DNA of 64,000 nucleotides from assembly GCF_021401085.1 (NCBI RefSeq), contig NZ_JACBFP010000011.1, positions 1-64,000 on the forward strand, read 5' to 3'. Below, in pieces: positions 45,611 to 54,884 of this stretch (within the stretch, counting starts at the first letter, position 1; each line of letters opens with the position of its first letter). The stretch is from Chryseobacterium sp. R2A-55. Its GTDB lineage: Bacteria; Bacteroidota; Bacteroidia; Flavobacteriales; Weeksellaceae. The notes under the pieces were generated by a model. That model saw nothing but the letters and a program-made list of their open reading frames with translations, was not told the origin of the DNA and did no database searches. Both the position numbers and the translations under genes were made by a program.

Positions 45611-45641
45611 CAAAAAATCCCCGAAGCAAAACCTCGGGGAC
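45611..45641 (-). terminator. Terminator of the metalloprotease gene
   Basis: On the minus strand CCCCGA and TCGGGG form the stem, followed by ATTTTTTG. Confidence 0.8.
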
Positions 45642-45662
45642 TACGAATTTATTGAGCTAAAA

Positions 45663-48599
45663 TTATCTTTTGATAAATTTCACTTGGCTTACTTGCCCAT
45701 TGTCATTGATGGAAATCATGTAAACTCCTTTCTCCAAGTTAGAAACCTGAACTTTGTTTCCGGTTACCTGTCCTTTAGAAACCACTTGACCAGCCATATT
45801 GGTAATTAAGTAAGTAGCTTTGTCAGAAATTTTCACAATATTCAACAAATCAACGGCCGGGTTAGGGAATACTTTTACTCCTTCTGATTTCACTGCGTCA
45901 TTCACCGCAAGATTTGAAGTAATTTTCACAGCATAATCCTCTACTTCACCATAAGTGTAAGATCCACATGGGGTAATTTGAGGAGTGCTATATCTCAATG
46001 CCACTCTCATTCCCACAGTTTTTGGTCCAGTGTACGCATTTGACGGTACTGCGAAAATATCGGTAACCGGTGTTGTTTTATCTGCAGATGTAGACAAGAT
46101 GAATTCACTGTCATCAAAAGTACCACTTCTGTCGAAGTCAATCCAGGCAGTTACTGCTTCGTTGAATTGGGTTCCTGTCCAAGATTTTGAAACGGAAATC
46201 ACGTTGTTGCTGGTTCCTGCCACCAAGTTTACAAGTCTCGCCGGATCTGTCGTATAATTGGTATATGTTGATGCACCGGAGTTACTGTTCATCACTGGAG
46301 TACCACCTTCCGGAGTTATTTTCACATTAGAAATAAACTCGTCATTAGAATTGGTAGAAGTCAAATTGCAGTACTGCAACATGGAGGTATTGAAATTGGT
46401 CACGGCGGTATAAGTTCCTGTAGTTCCAGAACACACAGCGGCTACCTGAACATTGTAGGCAGTTCCTTCATCCAGTCCAGTAATATTGTAGGTATTGGTT
46501 GCTACAGGCACTTCAGTCCAATTAGTGTCACTCGCTTTTTTATATCTCACGATAAAGGTTGCGTTTGCTATTGCGTTCCAAGAAACTGTCACACCATCAG
46601 TGGTAATATTGGTAACCGCAAGTCCTGTAGGAGCAGCTCCAGTACAAGGATCCATCGCAGCCACGGTTACTGGCTGAACCGCATAAAACACGTTTCCAAT
46701 CGCTGAAATTCTGATTTTCAATGTGGCTCCGGTTGTTTGGGTAAACTGGAAGTTTTCTGAACCATCATTAGGCGTTGAAGCAGCCAATACGGTCCATGTT
46801 GCCCCGTCATCTGTGGTATAATCGATTTTTACATTCGCCACATTAAATGGTGCTGCGTTTGTTCCAACCACGTCCCAAGTCAATGCACCTGGAGCGTTAT
46901 TATAGACTTTAGTAGAGGTAATTTTAAAAGGTCCATTCGCATGAACTGTTACCGATTGCAAAGCTTCCTGAGTCTGTTGTTGTAGAGGATCAGGGTTATT
47001 GTCTCTTACGGTTACTCTATAGTTAGAAGATCTTGCAACAGAGGAAACAGCTTCCCATCCGTTTGGATTACTCAAAACTCCTGACATTACTGTAGCTAAC
47101 TTAGGGAAATATCTTGTTGGACTTGCAGTTCCCATGATCGAACGGAAGCTCGCTCCACTTGTAGTTGTTCCCAAGTTGGTTTTTGTAATTTCTACCGTAG
47201 CATTATCAACTTCTTCCCAGGTATAGGTGAGTGGATCTCCTTCCTGATCAGTTGCTTGTGCGGTCAAGACAAAAGCAGTTCCCTTCGGAATGGTCACTGC
47301 AGGCATTGGAGTAATCACCGGAGGACTATTGTTGATCGAAGTTTCCACATCGCAGGTTTTTGCAATGAGGTTATTCTGAACCTGAATAATCGAATTAATG
47401 TGGAAGTATGCATCGGAATGCGGCTGCACATCTGTAGCACCGGTGATACCTGCGTAACCCATGATCGTTGAACCTGAACCAGGCTCCACATTTTGCCCAG
47501 TTCCTTCAAGACCCATTGAGAATGTGTGGTTTGCTCCGAGCTGATGCCCCATTTCATGGGCAACATAGTCGATATCGAAGTTATCACCAAATGGCTTACC
47601 ATCTGCAGGGGAAGTAAATGCCGACCCTTTTGCTTTCGAACTTGAATTAACAGGGTTCACACAAACACAACCGATACATCCGGCATTTCCACCTCCACCG
47701 GTGGCACCAAACAAATGTCCGATATCGTAAGCAGCATTCCCAATCGTATTGGTCAGGTTATTCTGAAGTTCAAGATTCCACGCACCACCGGCTCCGGTAG
47801 CAGCTGGGGAATATGGATCTGTGTTCGGGTTCGTATAAATTAATTGAGGGAAATCCTGCAACAAAAGCTGAAGGGCAAAATCTTTCTCGAAAACAAAATT
47901 ACATCTGGTCAAAGTCGCATTGATTGCAGTCAGTGCTCCGGCTACCGTTCCACCAAAATACTGGGTATATTCACCAGTTACAGACATTGCAAGACGCATG
48001 GTTCTGAATTTTTTGTCAGACGCCTTATTGAAGTTAGTCGGATTATTGGCAAACCCTTTTCCAGACATGTACAATTTGTCAATCTGCGCTTTGCTCAATG
48101 CCGGTTCAGTACTTGAACAGAAAAATGCATTGTCCGAGTCGATCTTATTTGTTTTTGGAAGCACTCCGTAAACCGTTTTCGAAGCGTTTTGTGGCTCGAT
48201 AAATTCATAAGCACCATTTCTCAGCATCATCGATTGAAAATCGTTTTGAGACAAGCTGAATCTCACATAAGCAGTAGGATCATCAATCCCGACTCCTACA
48301 TAAGATCCCAAATCGTACTTATCCGCTAATGATTTCACTGCTACAGGAGCACTGTAAACAGCGAATCTTTGGACACTCCCAGCTAAAGTGGGCAACTTAA
48401 TCTCAACAGCAGTTGAATTTTTTCCTGTTTCCTGCGCTTTAGCAAGCTTGGATCTCATCACATTAAGATCCAGGGAATAATAACTTGTGACATTGGCTGT
48501 CGGTCGGATTCTTTCGCCTTGCATTGACGTTGGACTCCATTGCGCAAAGGCAGCAGTGCTCATCAATCCACAAAGCAAAGAAGTAAAAATTTTCTTCAT
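45663..48599 (-). CDS. Secreted zinc metalloprotease with fibronectin and T9SS domains
   Basis: The 978-residue protein starts with a signal peptide (MKKIFTSLLCGLMSTAAFAQ) and has the metzincin zinc site HEMGHQLGANH with H348, E349, H352 and H358, followed by a turn methionine (GSTIMGYAGI). This is the reprolysin-like M12 group. After it come a fibronectin type III domain (ITTDGVTVSWNAIANATF), a GEVEDY-type domain and a T9SS type A sorting domain (VFPNPAVDLLNIVKIS; VYMISINDNGQVSQVKFIKR). It degrades proteins outside the cell after type IX export. Confidence 0.92.
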   Translation of the reverse strand: MKKIFTSLLCGLMSTAAFAQWSPTSMQGERIRPTANVTSYYSLDLNVMRSKLAKAQETGKNSTAVEIKLPTLAGSVQRFAVYSAPVAVKSLADKYDLGSYVGVGIDDPTAYVRFSLSQNDFQSMMLRNGAYEFIEPQNASKTVYGVLPKTNKIDSDNAFFCSSTEPALSKAQIDKLYMSGKGFANNPTNFNKASDKKFRTMRLAMSVTGEYTQYFGGTVAGALTAINATLTRCNFVFEKDFALQLLLQDFPQLIYTNPNTDPYSPAATGAGGAWNLELQNNLTNTIGNAAYDIGHLFGATGGGGNAGCIGCVCVNPVNSSSKAKGSAFTSPADGKPFGDNFDIDYVAHEMGHQLGANHTFSMGLEGTGQNVEPGSGSTIMGYAGITGATDVQPHSDAYFHINSIIQVQNNLIAKTCDVETSINNSPPVITPMPAVTIPKGTAFVLTAQATDQEGDPLTYTWEEVDNATVEITKTNLGTTTSGASFRSIMGTASPTRYFPKLATVMSGVLSNPNGWEAVSSVARSSNYRVTVRDNNPDPLQQQTQEALQSVTVHANGPFKITSTKVYNNAPGALTWDVVGTNAAPFNVANVKIDYTTDDGATWTVLAASTPNDGSENFQFTQTTGATLKIRISAIGNVFYAVQPVTVAAMDPCTGAAPTGLAVTNITTDGVTVSWNAIANATFIVRYKKASDTNWTEVPVATNTYNITGLDEGTAYNVQVAAVCSGTTGTYTAVTNFNTSMLQYCNLTSTNSNDEFISNVKITPEGGTPVMNSNSGASTYTNYTTDPARLVNLVAGTSNNVISVSKSWTGTQFNEAVTAWIDFDRSGTFDDSEFILSTSADKTTPVTDIFAVPSNAYTGPKTVGMRVALRYSTPQITPCGSYTYGEVEDYAVKITSNLAVNDAVKSEGVKVFPNPAVDLLNIVKISDKATYLITNMAGQVVSKGQVTGNKVQVSNLEKGVYMISINDNGQVSQVKFIKR

Positions 48600-48627
48600 A
48601 GAATTAATAATATTTTTTTGATATCGC

Positions 48628-48658
48628 CAAATTTATTGCTTTTTTAGCACTCCATCAA
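48628..48658 (-). promoter_or_regulatory. Promoter of the metalloprotease gene
   Basis: TTG (48658-48656), 20 bases and TAAATTTG (48635-48628) on the minus strand, 29 nt before the start codon. Confidence 0.65.
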
Positions 48659-48945
48659 AATAAAAATGTTAATTCTAAAGAATGTTTTTCAGATTATCAT
48701 TAATAAGACAAACATTATGTTGCAGATTTTATACTATAACCAATCAAAAAATAACTACAACACAATGATAGTTTCCAATTTAAAAAATTTGACCTAATTT
48801 TTGGATGAAAAAATTAGCAATAATAAAATGGCATATTTTATGGCATAAAATATTTTGAAAGGGACAATGACCACCCTGCGCAATTCATTGCGCTTCAATA
48901 ATAAAGACCATCAGGAGGAAAAATGATGCAGCAACTGCATTTTTC
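48659..48945. other. Non-coding AT-rich spacer
   Basis: About 290 bp without a credible gene, RNA structure or repeat between the metalloprotease promoter and the end of the next gene. A TTTCTTAGAAGAAG stretch close to its left end overlaps the neighbouring stop. Confidence 0.5.
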
Positions 48946-49605
48946 TTAGAAGAAGTAAGCTATATTCCAGGCAAAACCTACATTAAACTTGCCCGAACTT
49001 TTGCCAAATCCTGGGACAATCATAGGTTGGATATCTTCCTGTTTTGTGGAAAACAATAGGTATCTGGGTTGAATGTTGACCTCTATATAAAAAGGACTCT
49101 CAAAAAGCTGAACTCTTCCCCCCACGGCGCCCTCCAACCAAAAAGAGCTCTGAGAACTTGCGGGATATGCTACCGATGTCTCACTTCCGCCATATCCACG
49201 AACAGGAACCGCTTTGTATTCCTGACTGTAGAATGAACCGGACAATTTGCCACCGAGATAGAAACCGTTCATCGGATTCTCTCGGTCACTTGCGAGCATA
49301 TAGAAAGCCCCCAATTTCAGAAAAGGTCCGTTTACAGTGGCATCATATCCGTTTTTCTGGTACACGTTTCTTTCAAAACCCGCATCCACCACCGCATGAA
49401 TGTTTTTGGTCAATCGTGAGGAAACAAATCCCTGATAAAGCATCCGGTCCGAAAATAAACCAGTTGCGGCATTCAGCACATCAATTCCCACCAGGAAATT
49501 TGGTTGATATTTCCATTTAAATTTCGTGGAATCCTGCTGTGTCTGCGCAAGACTCAAAACGAAAAGAACACTAAAAAAGAAGGAAAAGATGCGTTTTGTT
49601 TTCAT
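48946..49605 (-). CDS. Envelope protein, DUF6048-like
   Basis: The start at the ATG on 49605 (MKTKRIFSFFFSVLFVLSLA) gives a signal peptide; 219 residues. The mature part is rich in beta strands with aromatic ends (FYLGGKLSGSFYSQEYKAVP, FYIEVNIQPRYLLFSTKQED) and closes with FNVGFAWNIAYFF, the pattern of an outer-membrane beta barrel. The pairing with the next gene and rlmD is a recalled conserved neighbourhood in Flavobacteriales. It overlaps the upstream gene by 35 nt. Confidence 0.75.
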   Translation of the reverse strand: MKTKRIFSFFFSVLFVLSLAQTQQDSTKFKWKYQPNFLVGIDVLNAATGLFSDRMLYQGFVSSRLTKNIHAVVDAGFERNVYQKNGYDATVNGPFLKLGAFYMLASDRENPMNGFYLGGKLSGSFYSQEYKAVPVRGYGGSETSVAYPASSQSSFWLEGAVGGRVQLFESPFYIEVNIQPRYLLFSTKQEDIQPMIVPGFGKSSGKFNVGFAWNIAYFF

Positions 49606-50047
49606 CTGTAATTTGGGTTTGATTTTGCTCCAGATCAATCACGGCATCTGCAACTTCCAACTGAGAAGTCACATTTTCGTACATCTTCTTAATTCCGCAA
49701 GCAGGTGAAACATATTGAGCAGCAGTGGTGTAATTGACTTTGATTTTTGAGTTAATTTCTGCTTTTTTCAAGCCCACCAAGATCTCGGTAAATGGACCAT
49801 CATCCACTCGCAAAGGGATAAACACCGAATCCACCTTACTTTTTGCAATAACAGGAATCAAACCGTTTCCATAGTTCACCTGCACATATAATGAATCCAA
49901 GGTTTTCAGTTTTCCGGTCGATTTGGTCTTGAATTTCAGTTTCATTCTCGGAGTAGCTTCCCCCCCGACGCAAATATCGTCATCACTTCCGCAGGAAAAA
50001 AGTGAAAGCAGAAAAACCGATGACAAAAATATTTTCAGAAATCTCAT
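49571..50047 (-). CDS. Lipoprotein, DUF6452-like
   Basis: The 158-residue protein has a lipoprotein signal (MRFLKIFLSSVFLLSLFSC) and a compact beta domain (PRMKLKFKTKSTGKLKTLDS) with three further cysteines. It probably acts with the barrel-like protein of the next gene, whose start it overlaps. The function of the pair is unknown. Confidence 0.75.
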   Translation of the reverse strand: MRFLKIFLSSVFLLSLFSCGSDDDICVGGEATPRMKLKFKTKSTGKLKTLDSLYVQVNYGNGLIPVIAKSKVDSVFIPLRVDDGPFTEILVGLKKAEINSKIKVNYTTAAQYVSPACGIKKMYENVTSQLEVADAVIDLEQNQTQITDENKTHLFLLF

Positions 50048-50081
50048 GATTCAATTGTATTTAATTGACTTTGCTTATAAA

Positions 50082-51497
50082 CTAATTCGCGATTTTCACC
50101 AGAAGTGCAATATTCTCCACATGATGAGTTTGCGGAAACATATCCACCGGCAGAATTTTCACCAGCCGATAGTGGTCTTTCATCAAAGCCAAATCTCTGG
50201 CCTGAGTTGCCGAGTTGCAGCTCACATACACGATTTTCTCAGGTGAAAGCTTCAGAATTTGCTCCACCACTTTCTGGTGCATCCCGTCTCTTGGCGGATC
50301 GGTAATCAAAACGTCTGCTTTGGGATGGCTGGCTAAAAATTCGTCATTAAAGATATCTTTCATGTCGCCACAATAAAATGTGCAGTTGGAAAGCCCATTT
50401 AATTCCGCATGTTCTTTTGCCGCGTCAATTGCTTCCTGAACGGATTCAATCCCGATGACCTGTTTCGCATTTCTGGCCACATATTGCGCAATGGTTCCGG
50501 TTCCCGTGTATAAATCGTAAACTACTTCATCACCTTTTAAATCAGCAAATTCCAGGGTTTTCCGATAAAGGTTTAGTGCCTGCTGATAATTGGTTTGGAA
50601 AAATGATTTGGGGCCGATTTTAAATTTCAATCCATCCATTTCTTCCCTCAAAAATCCTTCCCCGAAATAGGTCTGAACATTCTGATCATAAATGGAATCG
50701 TTGGGTTTCGAGTTAATGGCAAAAACCAAAGTCTTAATTTGCGGGAACTCCTTCAAAAGAAAATCAAACAATTTTTCACGTTGCTCTTTTTCTTCACGGA
50801 AGAGCTGAAACAAAACCATCCATTCTCCTTTTGAATTCTGGCGCATCATCAAAGTCCTCAAGAAACCTTCCTGGTTTTTCACATCAAAAAATTCCAGACC
50901 GTTTTCCACCGCATAATTTTTTACAGCAAGACGGATCGCGTTCGAAGGCTCTTCCTGCAGCCAACATTCCTTTAAGTCCAAAATCTTGCTCCACATTCCG
51001 GGAATATGGAAACCCAGCGCATTTTTATCACCAAAATCTTCACCCGAGCTCACTTCATCAAAAGTAAGCCAACGAGCATTGGAAAAGGAAAACTCCATTT
51101 TGTTGCGGTAAAAATATTGTTCCTCACTTCCCATAATCGGCAAAGTCTCGAAATCCTCAATCCCGCCGATTCTTTTGATATGGTTATAAACTTCTTCCTG
51201 TTTGAATTCAAGTTGCTTTTCATAGGAAAGATTCTGCCATTTGCAGCCGCCGCAAACTCCGAAATGGATGCATTTCGGCTCTGCTCGGTACGGAGATTTT
51301 TCCAAGATTTCCAGCGCTTCGCCTTCCACATATTTTGATTTGGATTTCTTCACCCGCACATTTACCACATCACCGGGAACCGCACCTGAAACCAAAACAG
51401 TTTTCCCTTCTTCCGTTTTTCCCACTGCAACTCCTTTCGCTCCTGCGGAAATCAGTTTGATGTTTTCCAACACCATATTTTTTTGCTTCTTTCTCAT
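50082..51497 (-). CDS. rlmD: 23S rRNA (uracil-1939-C5)-methyltransferase
   Basis: The start is the ATG on 51497 (MRKKQKNMVLENIKL); 471 residues. An N-terminal TRAM domain (AVGKTEEGKTVLVSGAVPGD) precedes an iron-sulfur site (CIHFGVCGGCKWQ). The methyltransferase part carries VVYDLYTGTGTIAQYVARNA and the catalytic nucleophile in IVYVSCNSATQARDLALM. The product forms m5U1939 in 23S rRNA. It stands upstream of the DUF6452/DUF6048 pair. Confidence 0.93.
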   Translation of the reverse strand: MRKKQKNMVLENIKLISAGAKGVAVGKTEEGKTVLVSGAVPGDVVNVRVKKSKSKYVEGEALEILEKSPYRAEPKCIHFGVCGGCKWQNLSYEKQLEFKQEEVYNHIKRIGGIEDFETLPIMGSEEQYFYRNKMEFSFSNARWLTFDEVSSGEDFGDKNALGFHIPGMWSKILDLKECWLQEEPSNAIRLAVKNYAVENGLEFFDVKNQEGFLRTLMMRQNSKGEWMVLFQLFREEKEQREKLFDFLLKEFPQIKTLVFAINSKPNDSIYDQNVQTYFGEGFLREEMDGLKFKIGPKSFFQTNYQQALNLYRKTLEFADLKGDEVVYDLYTGTGTIAQYVARNAKQVIGIESVQEAIDAAKEHAELNGLSNCTFYCGDMKDIFNDEFLASHPKADVLITDPPRDGMHQKVVEQILKLSPEKIVYVSCNSATQARDLALMKDHYRLVKILPVDMFPQTHHVENIALLVKIAN

Positions 51498-51534
51498 TGA
51501 AAAATTTAGTGGCACAAAATTAAGGTTTTAAAAC

Positions 51535-51558
51535 AAAAAAAGGGGAATCATCCCCATT
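51535..51558 (-). terminator. Terminator after the two small membrane protein genes
   Basis: GGGGATGATTCCCC followed by TTTTTTTG on the minus strand, lying between the small membrane protein genes and rlmD. Confidence 0.7.
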
Positions 51559-51624
51559 TTCTAATGCATCAATTTTTGAGAACCTCATTAAAAAACCTCA
51601 AAAATCCGGATTATTAAATGAAAT

Positions 51625-51933
51625 TCATTTTCCCGCCAAATTCCGTTCCCGATTCATCAGGTAGAAAACTCCGGCGACACAACCGGTCAATAAAAAACCT
51701 ATAGTCCACAAATATTTGGCGGAAAGATTATTTTTAAAAACATCCACAATCAAAACCACCGCAGAGATGAAATTGCAGATCAAAACTAAAAAAGGGAGGA
51801 TTTTACCCACTTCCAATGGAATGCCAAAATTTGTCAGGTCAATTGTTACGGTAAAAATCCCAAAAATCAAACCAAGTAAAGCGATTGCATAAATGATGTT
51901 TTTGGAGACGAGGAGATTTGAAGACTTATTCAA
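51625..51933 (-). CDS. Small three-helix membrane protein
   Basis: The 102-residue protein has three hydrophobic segments (IIYAIALLGLIFGIFTVTID, ILPFLVLICNFISAVVLIVD, LWTIGFLLTGCVAGVFYLMN) and ends with a basic NRERNLAGK. The last segment resembles the small N-terminal domain of phospholipase-D-type proteins ('W......G.....YL..R'). It is a paralogue of the next gene and overlaps it by 4 nt (ATGA). Confidence 0.75.
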   Translation of the reverse strand: MNKSSNLLVSKNIIYAIALLGLIFGIFTVTIDLTNFGIPLEVGKILPFLVLICNFISAVVLIVDVFKNNLSAKYLWTIGFLLTGCVAGVFYLMNRERNLAGK

Positions 51934-52229
51934 TTTGTTTTTTCTTTTCTTCTAATGAGATACAAAATAGTGGTGATGCTTCCGAACAAAATCATTCCCA
52001 CTATCCAAAATACTGAATATTTATTTCGGTTTCTGAAAATATCTGTAATCACGATGACCCACGAAATTGCAGAAAAAACAATTCCCAAGTCGATGACAAT
52101 ATTCCCGGTGAGATCGCCAAAGTTCCAATGAACGAGCATCATGTAAGCGCCAAACAAAACAACGACTAACCCAAAAACCGCCATTGGCAGCAAATATCTT
52201 TTTGGAATCAAGAGCGGATGTTCCATCAC
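51930..52229 (-). CDS. Small three-helix membrane protein, paralogue
   Basis: The 99-residue protein has the same plan: helices LPMAVFGLVVVLFGAYMMLV and LGIVFSAISWVIVITDIFRN, then VFWIVGMILFGSITTILYLI and a basic end. It shares the W/G/YLxxR layout of its neighbour, so the two arose by tandem duplication. The role is unknown; both should lie in the inner membrane. Confidence 0.75.
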   Translation of the reverse strand: MMEHPLLIPKRYLLPMAVFGLVVVLFGAYMMLVHWNFGDLTGNIVIDLGIVFSAISWVIVITDIFRNRNKYSVFWIVGMILFGSITTILYLIRRKEKTN

Positions 52230-52252
52230 ATTTAAATTTAAGTAAATATATA

Positions 52253-52285
52253 AAAATTCCCGATAGACAAAGCCATCGGGAATTT
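52253..52285 (-). terminator. Terminator of the thioredoxin-fold lipoprotein gene
   Basis: ATTCCCGAT and ATCGGGAAT form the stem, followed by TTTTTATA on the minus strand, 22 nt after the stop codon. Confidence 0.75.
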
Positions 52286-52306
52286 GAATATCTACTTTCT
52301 GAATTT

Positions 52307-53830
52307 TTATTTTGCGGTAGGAGCCGGTTGTTTTTGCAAATCCTGAGCACTTGGCGCCAACAAGTCGTTTTGCAGATGTGCTTCCGGTGCAACTGTAGGA
52401 GCTTTCAACCCGGTCATTTTATCCAAAACACTTACTATTTCTGGATCTGCCAAATTGTAAAAGAAACGGCTTGCAATCTTTCCGTCCTTATCCAAAACGA
52501 TAAATGAAGGCATTTTGAAACCATAAATTCCAAAATCTTTGGCAATCTTAGAATTCAGTCCACCATCAGCATAAAGGTTGGTTCCTGGAATCCCTTTCAA
52601 CATGGCGTTGCTGGTTTTCACGAACTGTTCTTGGGTATCATCTAAATTCACATAGGTGAAATTCATTTTTGATTTGTAGAAATTCACCACTTCCTTTAGT
52701 ACCGGAATCGCTGCTTCAGAGATGTATGGATTCCATGAAGCGTAAAACATCACCATGGTTGGTTTTCCTTTTCCGTCAAAAAGTTTGTCCGTATTACCGT
52801 CTGCTTTCACCAATTTCCCGCTGGAAGCTGCTTCGCCAATTTTTGGACCATTGATCACAAACTGGATTCTCTGCAAATCTTTTTTCACTTCAGAGTCCTT
52901 GATATTTTTTTCAATCAGTTTATTGATGGATTCGGCTCTTTCAGGAGATTCATTGGGAGAGACATCCTGGCTGGAAATCACGAATGCGAGCAAATAATCT
53001 TTGGTCAGCTGCGACAAATCTTTTTTCGTTTCCAAATACTTCGCAAAAATCTCTGAAGAAGTTGATTTCCCGTCCTTGTTTTGGGAAGCGGCAAATTCTT
53101 GAAATCCGTTCGTCAGTTTCCCCAAAAGGTAATTTCGGAAAATAGGCTGATTTCTCAGCAGTCTATCGTGGTCTGTGGTCAGCTTTTTCTCCAGATCAAG
53201 GAAATTTTTGGTTACCTTGAAGCTTGGATTCCCGGTCGCCATTCCGTGATTGTTTTCATACTGTGCCATCACACTTAGGATGCTTGCATTAAGTTCGTCT
53301 TTTTTCCACTGGATTGCATCGCTGTCCGGAGAAGTTTTCTTGGCAGCAGATTCTATATTATTTCCGATATCTGTTTTGATTTTTTCCACACCCTTCAAGA
53401 ATCCCGCTTCATCTTTGGCAATGAGTTCCTGCATATTGATTTTCGGTGCATATTCCTGGATGAATTTCACGGTTTCAGCAATGAATTCATTATTTTTTTG
53501 TGCGTCTCCAGTCACAGTGAACTGCTGCGGAAAATTTGCTGCCTGACCAGAAATATTGAATTTTTGCCCACCTTTCAAATAAACCATCGCCTGCTTTCCG
53601 GCATAGGATATGAGGTACATCCCATTTTTCGGAGCATCAAAACTGCCGCTGAAGCTGCCTTTTGGATCAACGCCCATATTAATCAAAGGCAAAGTTCCTA
53701 CTCCTGAAGCTTCAATAATCTCCACTCTTTCCAATGGCGAACCGCCGGCAAAATTTCCGGTCACCTCTACTTTTTTTGAACATGAAACTGCCATCACGGC
53801 GAAAAGAAATACTAAAAAATAAGTTTTCAT
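52307..53830 (-). CDS. Thioredoxin-fold (TlpA/AhpC-like) lipoprotein without redox cysteines
   Basis: The 507-residue lipoprotein (lipobox AVSC, C17) has an N-terminal beta domain of the DUF4369 type (VEVTGNFAGGSPLERVEIIE), a helical middle part and a C-terminal thioredoxin fold (GKPTMVMFYASWNPYISEAA, then MPSFIVLDKDGKIASRFF with the conserved cis-proline). Where redox-active relatives have WCxxC, this protein has W366-N-P-Y-I370, and C17 is its only cysteine. It cannot do thiol chemistry, so a binding or chaperone role is more likely. The gene carries a TATTTTTG box (53851-53858). Confidence 0.8.
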   Translation of the reverse strand: MKTYFLVFLFAVMAVSCSKKVEVTGNFAGGSPLERVEIIEASGVGTLPLINMGVDPKGSFSGSFDAPKNGMYLISYAGKQAMVYLKGGQKFNISGQAANFPQQFTVTGDAQKNNEFIAETVKFIQEYAPKINMQELIAKDEAGFLKGVEKIKTDIGNNIESAAKKTSPDSDAIQWKKDELNASILSVMAQYENNHGMATGNPSFKVTKNFLDLEKKLTTDHDRLLRNQPIFRNYLLGKLTNGFQEFAASQNKDGKSTSSEIFAKYLETKKDLSQLTKDYLLAFVISSQDVSPNESPERAESINKLIEKNIKDSEVKKDLQRIQFVINGPKIGEAASSGKLVKADGNTDKLFDGKGKPTMVMFYASWNPYISEAAIPVLKEVVNFYKSKMNFTYVNLDDTQEQFVKTSNAMLKGIPGTNLYADGGLNSKIAKDFGIYGFKMPSFIVLDKDGKIASRFFYNLADPEIVSVLDKMTGLKAPTVAPEAHLQNDLLAPSAQDLQKQPAPTAK

Positions 53831-54044
53831 TATTAAAAATTAAATTCCTGCAAAAATAATTTATTCTTTGCGAACACACGAAAAAATAAGCACTTTATCA
53901 TTATTTTAACATGATTTTCTTTTGGTGCATGCGTCGCAATTGCAGCATCGGATAAAAATATTGAAGAGGTTGCAAAATAAGTGACGGGATTTTATGAAAT
54001 TCAAACTTCGCATTCCGTATGCGCCTGTCGGTGGACAAGCCTTG
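53831..54044. other. Non-coding spacer
   Basis: Between the thioredoxin-fold gene and the thermonuclease gene nothing coding is convincing. A 79-codon frame over part of it has an unlikely composition and overlaps the thermonuclease end. Confidence 0.5.
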
Positions 54045-54545
54045 CTATGGTTTTCGAAAACTCCACGGTGAAATGGAATTCGGATCGCTCCACAAACCGA
54101 GTTTTTTGCTTTTGGCCAACTCCTCCAATCTTGCGTATTCGGCATCAGAAGAGTATTTCTTAAAATGCCACGCTAATCCGGATTTCAGCATTTCCTTGTT
54201 CACGTTGGTTCCGTCTTCCAGGAAAATTTCTGCAATTATTCTTCCCCTGGAATCAAAATTCCCGTTCTTTCCTCTGCTGATGATGGTTACCATTTTTCCG
54301 AAACATAAATCAGACAGTTTCTCTTTGGATTTTGTTCCAAACGGTTGCCTTTTTTCCGGCGCATCGATATGTTCCAAGCGAATGTTCATCGGGAATTGGT
54401 AATATAGTCCTTCCACGGTGTCGCCATCTTTTACGCCGATGATTTTTAGTTTTAAGGTAACATTGTTTTGTTGCGAAGTCTGAAAAGTTCCTGGAATGAA
54501 TGTATTACTCAGGAAAATGAATAGTAGGAAAAGTATTTTCTGCAT
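54045..54545 (-). CDS. Thermonuclease (SNase) family protein
   Basis: The 166-residue secreted protein has a signal peptide (MQKILFLLFIFLSNTFIPG) and the OB-fold nuclease core: GVKDGDTVEGLYYQFPMNIR with the metal-binding aspartate, then LEHIDAPEKRQPFGTKSKEK with the arginine and aspartate positions, and FDSRGRIIAEIFLEDGTNV with the second arginine. It is expected to cut DNA or RNA outside the cell or in the periplasm. Length is normal; the C-terminal Cys-rich extension of some relatives is missing. Confidence 0.85.
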   Translation of the reverse strand: MQKILFLLFIFLSNTFIPGTFQTSQQNNVTLKLKIIGVKDGDTVEGLYYQFPMNIRLEHIDAPEKRQPFGTKSKEKLSDLCFGKMVTIISRGKNGNFDSRGRIIAEIFLEDGTNVNKEMLKSGLAWHFKKYSSDAEYARLEELAKSKKLGLWSDPNSISPWSFRKP

Positions 54546-54884
54546 GGTTTGTTTTCTTGGAAGAGCAAGCTACGGAAATTATGTGAATTTTTGGTCAGGG
54601 GGAATTTTCTTTTATAAACGAAAATTTACCTTATTTAACGAGTCTTTCAATTACAAACGATTATTTTGTCAAAATTTAGAATTTTTCATCTAAAAACGAA
54701 AAAATTTATCTTTTGTTGAAAAATCCATCTAGACTAGGAAAAACCTTTCAGCGTTTTGAAAACATCCAGACTTTAGCAAAAGTTCAAAAACGCTGAAAGG
54801 GTATCGACAAAAAAATCCCAACTTCGCAGTCGGGATTTTTATTTTAAAAACTTGGCCAAAGCTTGAAACTTTGGTGAAGTTTTA
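54546..54884. other. Spacer with a long hairpin and a terminator
   Basis: No gene is seen. CCTTTCAGCGTTTTGAA (54744-54760) pairs with TTCAAAAACGCTGAAAGG (54783-54800) around a 22-nt loop, with one extra A. To its right stands the terminator of the DUF3467 gene. Confidence 0.7.
54810..54845 (-). terminator. Terminator of the DUF3467 gene (end of the rpo operon)
   Basis: On the minus strand AAATCCCGACTGCGAAGT and GGGATTTTTTT form a stem-loop with a T run, 40-75 nt after the stop codon. Confidence 0.75.

Noticed and set aside
53906-54145. A 79-codon frame overlapping the thermonuclease end
   Set aside because: It is antisense-like in composition, cysteine-rich by chance, and shares DNA with the well-supported nuclease frame.
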